The notes beneath the pieces were generated by a model. It had not been told where the DNA came from. It did not search any database and saw only the letters and a program-made list of their open reading frames with translations. This document shows, one piece after another, positions 32,489 to 36,157 of a DNA stretch of 36,157 nucleotides. The stretch comes from an uncultured Clostridia bacterium (GTDB taxonomy: Bacteria; Bacillota; Clostridia; Christensenellales; Borkfalkiaceae). Every line of letters begins with the position of its first letter. Within the stretch, counting starts at the first letter, position 1. The stretch spans positions 1 through 36,157 of the forward strand of contig CANQAX010000007.1 of NCBI GenBank assembly GCA_947589235.1. The letters are read 5' to 3'. Made by a program: the position numbers and the translations under genes.

Positions 32489-33526
32489 ATGAAACGGTGT
32501 GTGAATGTGGGCGGCGTCCTCCTCGGAACGGGGAAGATCGCCGTTCAAAGCATGACGACCGAACGGACGAGCGACGTGGAAAAGAGCGTCGCTCAAATTC
32601 TGCGCCTTGCCGCCGCCGGGTGCGACATCGTGCGGGTCGCCGTCCTCGACGAGGCGGACGCCCGCGCCATCCGCGCCGTGCGCGACAGGGTGAACGTGCC
32701 CATCGTGGCGGACGTCCACTTCTCGGTGCGGCTTGCCGTCCTCGCGGCGGAGAACGGCGCCGACAAGCTCCGCATCAACCCGGGCAACATCGGCGGGGAG
32801 AGGGAAGTCTCCCTCGTGGCGGACTGTGTCAAGGCGCACGGCATTCCCGTGCGGGTGGGCTCCAACTCGGGGAGCATCGCGCCCGATGCCCTCAAGCGGT
32901 ACGGGAGGGGGGCGGAGGCGCTCGTCGAGAGCGCGCTCGCGCAGGCGAGGCTCCTCGAATCCAAGGGGGTGGAGCAGATCGTCCTCTCGGTGAAGGCGTC
33001 CGACGTCCCCGTGACCGTTCGCGCCTATACCATGCTCGCGGAGCGGACGGACTACCCGCTTCACGTCGGGGTCACCGAGGCGGGCGGCGGCGAATTTGCC
33101 CTCGTCAAGAGCACGGCGGGGATCGGCTCCCTTCTCCTCTCGGGCGTGGGCGACACCGTCCGCGTCTCCCTCTCGGACGATCCCGTCCGCGAAGTAGAGG
33201 CGGCGCACATGATCCTGCGCGCCTGCGGGCTGGAGCGGGACTTCGTCGACGTCGTCTCCTGCCCCACCTGCGGCAGGTGCATGTATGACTGTATCGGGCT
33301 CGCCGCGCGGGTCTCCGAGCGCGTGAAGCACGTGAAAAAATCTCTCCGCATTGCGGTGATGGGGTGCGTCGTGAACGGACCCGGCGAGGCGCGCGGGTGC
33401 GACCTCGGCATCGCGGGCGGGAACGAATGGTGTATCATCATTCAGAAGGGACGGGAGGACGAGCGGGTCCGCACGGCGGACGCCGAGCGCGAATTTTTCC
33501 GCCGTCTCGAAGAGCTGTTGGCATGA
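32489..33526 (+). CDS. ispG: 4-hydroxy-3-methylbut-2-enyl diphosphate synthase IspG (GcpE)
   Basis: This 345-residue iron-sulfur enzyme converts MEcPP to HMBPP, the penultimate step of the MEP isoprenoid pathway. The [4Fe-4S] ligands C258-x2-C261, C293 and E300 are intact (CPTCGRC and GCVVNGPGE). The TIM-barrel part shows VQSMTTERTSDVE and LRINPGNIG. It is the shorter two-domain form typical of most bacteria. The start at 32489 follows AAGGAGA. The downstream gene overlaps it by 4 nt (ATGA). ispG next to polC-rimP-nusA is the usual Bacillota order. Confidence 0.97.
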   Translation: MKRCVNVGGVLLGTGKIAVQSMTTERTSDVEKSVAQILRLAAAGCDIVRVAVLDEADARAIRAVRDRVNVPIVADVHFSVRLAVLAAENGADKLRINPGNIGGEREVSLVADCVKAHGIPVRVGSNSGSIAPDALKRYGRGAEALVESALAQARLLESKGVEQIVLSVKASDVPVTVRAYTMLAERTDYPLHVGVTEAGGGEFALVKSTAGIGSLLLSGVGDTVRVSLSDDPVREVEAAHMILRACGLERDFVDVVSCPTCGRCMYDCIGLAARVSERVKHVKKSLRIAVMGCVVNGPGEARGCDLGIAGGNEWCIIIQKGREDERVRTADAEREFFRRLEELLA

Positions 33527-35028
33527 AGAGCGAAGAATTTTTACAGGCGATACGAGGGACGGAGGGGTTGAGCCGCGCCGTCCTCTCGAAGATCACGGTC
33601 GAGGGAAGGGAAGTCGTGTTCTCCCTCGTGACCGACAGTACCTACACGCAGGACGACATCATGTTTGCCGAGCGGGAGGCGGCGCGCTTCGTGCCCGCGG
33701 GCTTTTCCGCCTCGGTGAAGGTCACGAAGTCCGTCCCGAGCGAGGAGGGCGTCCGCCGCGCGATCTTGAGCTTTGTCGCGGAGCGGTATCCCGCCGTCGC
33801 CGCGTTCCTCCGCCCCGAGGACGTCCGCGTCGATTGCGGAAAGGGGGGAGGGCAGTTCCGCATTGCGGTGCCCGCGCGCGTCCGCCCGCAGTCGGACGAG
33901 GTGCTCGACGCCGTCCACGCCATGCTGAAGCGGAAGTTCTGCGGCAGCTGGAGCGGCGAATTCGTCTTTTCCGACCGCGCCATCGGCGAGATCGAGGCGG
34001 AAGTCCCGCCCGCGGAGCTCCTTCCCGCGCCCCGCTTTTTCCCCGTCACGGGGTACGAGGCAATCGACGGGGGCGCGCCCGAGCATGCCATCTACATGGC
34101 GGATCTTTCCAAGGAGGAGCAGGGCATCTCGGTCTGCGGCAGGCTCACCTACATCGAGGAGCGCCTCACCAAGACGGGGAAGCCGTACTTCACGCTCACC
34201 CTCTCGGACGGCTCGGCGAGCCTCCGCTGCTCCTATTTTTCCAAGAAGGCGACCGTCGAGAAGGTGCGCTCGCTCCGCGCGGGCGACGGCGTGTGCCTCA
34301 CGGGGGACAACGAGCTGTGGAACGGCGCGCTCTCCTTCCGCGCGAAGTTTCTCGACCGCGGCACCCCGCCCGAGGGCTTCGTGCCCGAATCCCGCCCGTC
34401 CCGCCCAGTGCCCGCGCGCTACCGCGCCGTCTTTCCCTCGCCCGATTCCGACTTCGTGCAGGGGGATCTTTTCGGCGCGTCGGGGCTTCCCGCCGATTTC
34501 GTCCGCGGAAAGTTCGTCGTGTTCGACATCGAGACGACGGGGCTCAACAGCACGCCCTCCGCGTCGATGGACCGCATCATCGAGCTCGGCGCGGTGAAGA
34601 TCGAAAACGGCAAGATCTGCGAGCGGTTCTCGACCTTCGTCTCCTGTCCCGTGAAGCTCCCCGATGAAATTGTGAATCTCACGGGGATCACCGACGAGAT
34701 GCTGGTCGGCGCGCCCCCGATCGGCGACGTCATCGCCGACTTCTACAAGTTTTCGGACGGCTGCGCCCTCGTCGGGCACAACGCCGTCGGCTTCGACTGC
34801 AAGTTCATCCGCTACTACGGCGAGCGGGAGGGGTACCTCTTCGAGCAGAGGCAGATCGACACGATGTCCCTCGCGCAGGAGCAACTCCGCCTGTCCAACT
34901 ACAAGCTCAACACCATTGCCGAACACTTCGGCTTCACCTTCCGCCATCACAGGGCGTATGACGACGCGTTCGTCACCGCGAAGATCTTCATCGAGCTCGT
35001 CCGCATGCGGGGCGGGCTTCCCCGCTGA
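33523..35028 (+). CDS. Truncated PolC: N-terminal and OB domains plus DnaQ exonuclease, no polymerase
   Basis: This 501-residue protein resembles the front of PolC, the Gram-positive replicative polymerase (about 1430 residues). Residues about 1-190 correspond to the PolC N-terminal domains. Residues about 205-300 form the OB fold (GISVCGRLTYIEERLTKTG). Residues about 327-495 form a DEDDh 3'-5' exonuclease with D335-I-E337-T-T-G (ExoI), LVGHNAVGFDC (ExoII) and HHRAYDDA (ExoIII). The PHP halves that flank the exonuclease in PolC, and the palm, thumb and fingers, are absent. The stop is clean and rimP's own promoter follows within 30 nt, so no polymerase is hidden downstream. The start ATG 33523 overlaps the ispG stop. 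It is probably a stand-alone exonuclease for proofreading or repair, with the polymerase encoded elsewhere. Confidence 0.87.
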   Translation: MKSEEFLQAIRGTEGLSRAVLSKITVEGREVVFSLVTDSTYTQDDIMFAEREAARFVPAGFSASVKVTKSVPSEEGVRRAILSFVAERYPAVAAFLRPEDVRVDCGKGGGQFRIAVPARVRPQSDEVLDAVHAMLKRKFCGSWSGEFVFSDRAIGEIEAEVPPAELLPAPRFFPVTGYEAIDGGAPEHAIYMADLSKEEQGISVCGRLTYIEERLTKTGKPYFTLTLSDGSASLRCSYFSKKATVEKVRSLRAGDGVCLTGDNELWNGALSFRAKFLDRGTPPEGFVPESRPSRPVPARYRAVFPSPDSDFVQGDLFGASGLPADFVRGKFVVFDIETTGLNSTPSASMDRIIELGAVKIENGKICERFSTFVSCPVKLPDEIVNLTGITDEMLVGAPPIGDVIADFYKFSDGCALVGHNAVGFDCKFIRYYGEREGYLFEQRQIDTMSLAQEQLRLSNYKLNTIAEHFGFTFRHHRAYDDAFVTAKIFIELVRMRGGLPR

Positions 35029-35056
35029 AAATTTTTCCGAAATGCGCGCGAAATGC

Positions 35057-35085
35057 TTGCCAACTCCGGAAAAACATGGTATAAT
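35057..35085 (+). promoter_or_regulatory. Sigma-A promoter for rimP-nusA
   Basis: TTGCCA (35057-35062), a 17-bp spacer and TATAAT (35080-35085). It separates rimP-nusA from the upstream nrdR-ispG-polC-like unit. Confidence 0.88.
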
Positions 35086-35111
35086 GGGGTCACTTAATCG
35101 ATGAAAAGAGA

Positions 35112-35145
35112 TTGAGAGCGGGCCGCCGCTCTCAAATTCTTTATT
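35112..35145 (+). promoter_or_regulatory. Leader hairpin with imperfect U-tract before rimP (attenuator candidate)
   Basis: A perfect 10-bp stem (35112-35121 with 35126-35135) and a GCCG loop are followed by AATTCTTTATT. In B. subtilis, NusA represses its own operon through a NusA-dependent terminator in the leader ahead of rimP. A stem with a poor U-tract in the same place fits that model. Confidence 0.65.
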
Positions 35146-35157
35146 AAGGGGGGAGAA

Positions 35158-35613
35158 ATGAACGTCAAACCCATGGCGGAGATCGAGGCGTTCCTGCGCC
35201 CGTATGCGGAGGCGATGGGCATCGAGCTCGTCGAAGTGAAGTGGGACGCGCGCACGCGCTCTCTCACCGTCTTTCTCGACAGGGAGGGGGGGATCGATCT
35301 CGTCACCTGCGAGGCGTTCCACCGCTCCATCGACCTTCCGCTCGACGAGCTCGACCCCACCTTCGGCGCGGCATACACGCTCAACTGCTCCTCGCTGGGG
35401 CTCGACCGCCCCTTCCGCACGGCGCGCGACTTCGAGCGCCATATCGGCGAGGCGGTGGAAGTGCACCTGTATGCGCCCGTCGGCGGGAAAAAGTTGTATG
35501 AGGGGGAGCTCCTCGGGTTCGACGGCTCCTCCGTGCGCATCTCGTGCGGCGGCGAGGAGAAGGTCTTTCCCTTCGCTTCCTGCGCAAAGGTCTGCCTCCT
35601 CATCGAGGTCTGA
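35158..35613 (+). CDS. rimP: Ribosome maturation factor RimP
   Basis: This 151-residue protein acts in the maturation of the 30S subunit. The family pattern is clear: an N-terminal KH-like domain (LVEVKWDARTRSLTVFLDREG), the signature YTLNCSSLGLDRPFRTARDF (usual form Y.LEVSSPGLDRPL), and a C-terminal SH3-like barrel (VEVHLYAPVGGKKLYEGELL). The length is normal. ATG 35158 follows GGGGGGAG. nusA begins 36 nt after its stop, the standard rimP-nusA operon. Confidence 0.96.
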   Translation: MNVKPMAEIEAFLRPYAEAMGIELVEVKWDARTRSLTVFLDREGGIDLVTCEAFHRSIDLPLDELDPTFGAAYTLNCSSLGLDRPFRTARDFERHIGEAVEVHLYAPVGGKKLYEGELLGFDGSSVRISCGGEEKVFPFASCAKVCLLIEV

Positions 35614-35649
35614 CGGGATATCCGAAAAATCAAACGGGAGTAAATTACC

Positions 35650-36157
35650 ATGTCGAAAAAAACAAACAAGGAATTCGAGGACTTCTTCCCCGCGCTCGCG
35701 GCTCTGGAGCGCGAGAAGGGGATCAGCGAGGAGGCGTTTTTAGAGACGCTTACAGAAAACAACACGACGGAGAAACGGGCAGCATCGAGTTGAAGCTCGA
35801 CCCCGAAAAGGGCACCATCCGCTACTTCCTGTCCCGCACCGTCGTGGAGGATGAGAAGGAGGAGCTCGAGGACGGCGAGATCTATCTCGAGGACGCCGTT
35901 CTCATCAAGAAGAACATCAAGGTGGGCGACGTGCTCACCGAAGAGTTCGTCCCGCAGAATTTCTCCCGTATCGCCGCGCAGACGGCGAAACAGGTCATTT
36001 TGCAGAAGATCCACGAGACGGAGCGCGACAACACGCTCTCCGAGTTCTCCGACAAGGAGGGCGAGCTCATGAGCGGGCTCGTCCGCAAGGTCGATATGCG
36101 CAACGTGTACATCGAGATCGGCAAGGGGCAGATCGAGGGGCTCATGCTCCCGCAGGA
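35650..36157 (+). CDS. nusA: Transcription factor NusA, 5' part; frame-disrupted and cut by the window end
   Basis: NusA binds RNA polymerase and modulates pausing, termination and antitermination. ATG 35650 (behind GGGAG) opens a frame encoding the expected N-terminus (FEDFFPALAALEREKGISEEAFLETL), but it stops at TGA 35791-35793 after 47 codons. The rest of NusA is in the -1/+2 frame from about 35742: RDAYRKQHDGETGSIELKLD, then RTVVED, FSRIAAQTAKQVILQ, and an S1 domain (SGLVRKVDMRNVYIEIGKG) running off the window. About six or seven residues of the usual N-terminal helix also seem missing at the junction, suggesting a small deletion. As NusA is essential in relatives, an assembly or sequence error is the simplest cause. 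Confidence 0.85.

Noticed and set aside
35101..35115. Four-codon open frame (ATG AAA AGA GAT TGA) in the rimP leader as a leader peptide
   Set aside because: No ribosome site precedes it and its codons give no regulatory theme. The hairpin alone explains the leader better.
35029..35157. Hidden continuation of PolC (PHP and polymerase) after the exonuclease
   Set aside because: All frames were read past 35028. The space is only 129 nt and holds the rimP promoter and leader.
35737..35745. Programmed -1 frameshift in nusA at TTTTTA
   Set aside because: The heptamer is not a canonical X-XXY-YYZ slippery site, no stimulatory structure is evident, and residues also seem to be missing, so a deletion or sequence error is simpler.

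Overview
This window is bacterial DNA with a high G+C content (my estimate is near 60%) and dense genes. Most genes have Shine-Dalgarno sites of the AGGAGG type, and nine or more consensus-like sigma-A promoters have exact 17-bp spacers. RNase J, NrdR, IspG, a PolC-derived protein, RimP-NusA, PlsY, a family-28 diglyceride glycosyltransferase and a TrmR/TrhP-type tRNA modification pair point to an uncultured member of the Clostridia (Bacillota). The order ispG - polC-derived gene - rimP - nusA follows the usual Bacillota arrangement. The lineage is an inference.

Layout. 1-620 has no gene and holds dispersed palindromic repeats. 621-2364 holds a small membrane-anchored protein (-) and a YihY/BrkB-family membrane protein (+). 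2539-8542 is a run of same-strand genes: a conserved helical protein of unknown function, RNase J with a long basic extension, an unknown membrane protein, and a TrmR-like methyltransferase overlapping a U32-family TrhP-like protein (tRNA wobble-uridine modification). 8626-10243 holds a SPOR-like membrane protein and a diacylglycerol/lipid kinase whose transcript looks leaderless. 10316-11985 holds tRNA-Thr(CGT), an A+T-rich gene that looks acquired, and a 60-residue repeat protein behind a perfect sigma-A promoter. 12095-15687 holds aspartate ammonia-lyase, a GT2 glycosyltransferase (-) and a lone tyrosine recombinase. 15688-16878 is 1.2 kb of repeats and hairpins.

16879-23196 is a compact four-gene operon of type IV pilin-like proteins, led by a 1533-residue prepilin that carries GLUG-type repeats. 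No pilus assembly ATPase, platform protein or peptidase is present in the window. Next come a Cys-rich collagen-like surface protein, a P-type calcium ATPase, and a locus with three tandem tRNA-Arg(CCT) copies, two of which carry a 44-45 nt hairpin insertion in the T-loop. On the minus strand follow a membrane-anchored beta-helix protein and a lipid gene pair (GT28 glycosyltransferase and plsY) that overlap by 95 nt.

The right end carries nrdR, ispG, a shortened PolC (OB fold and DnaQ exonuclease, without PHP and polymerase parts), rimP behind a leader hairpin, and the start of nusA, which is split by a frameshift.

The most notable items are the giant modular prepilin operon, the exonuclease-only PolC at the polC position, the interrupted tRNA-Arg copies, and the frameshifted nusA.
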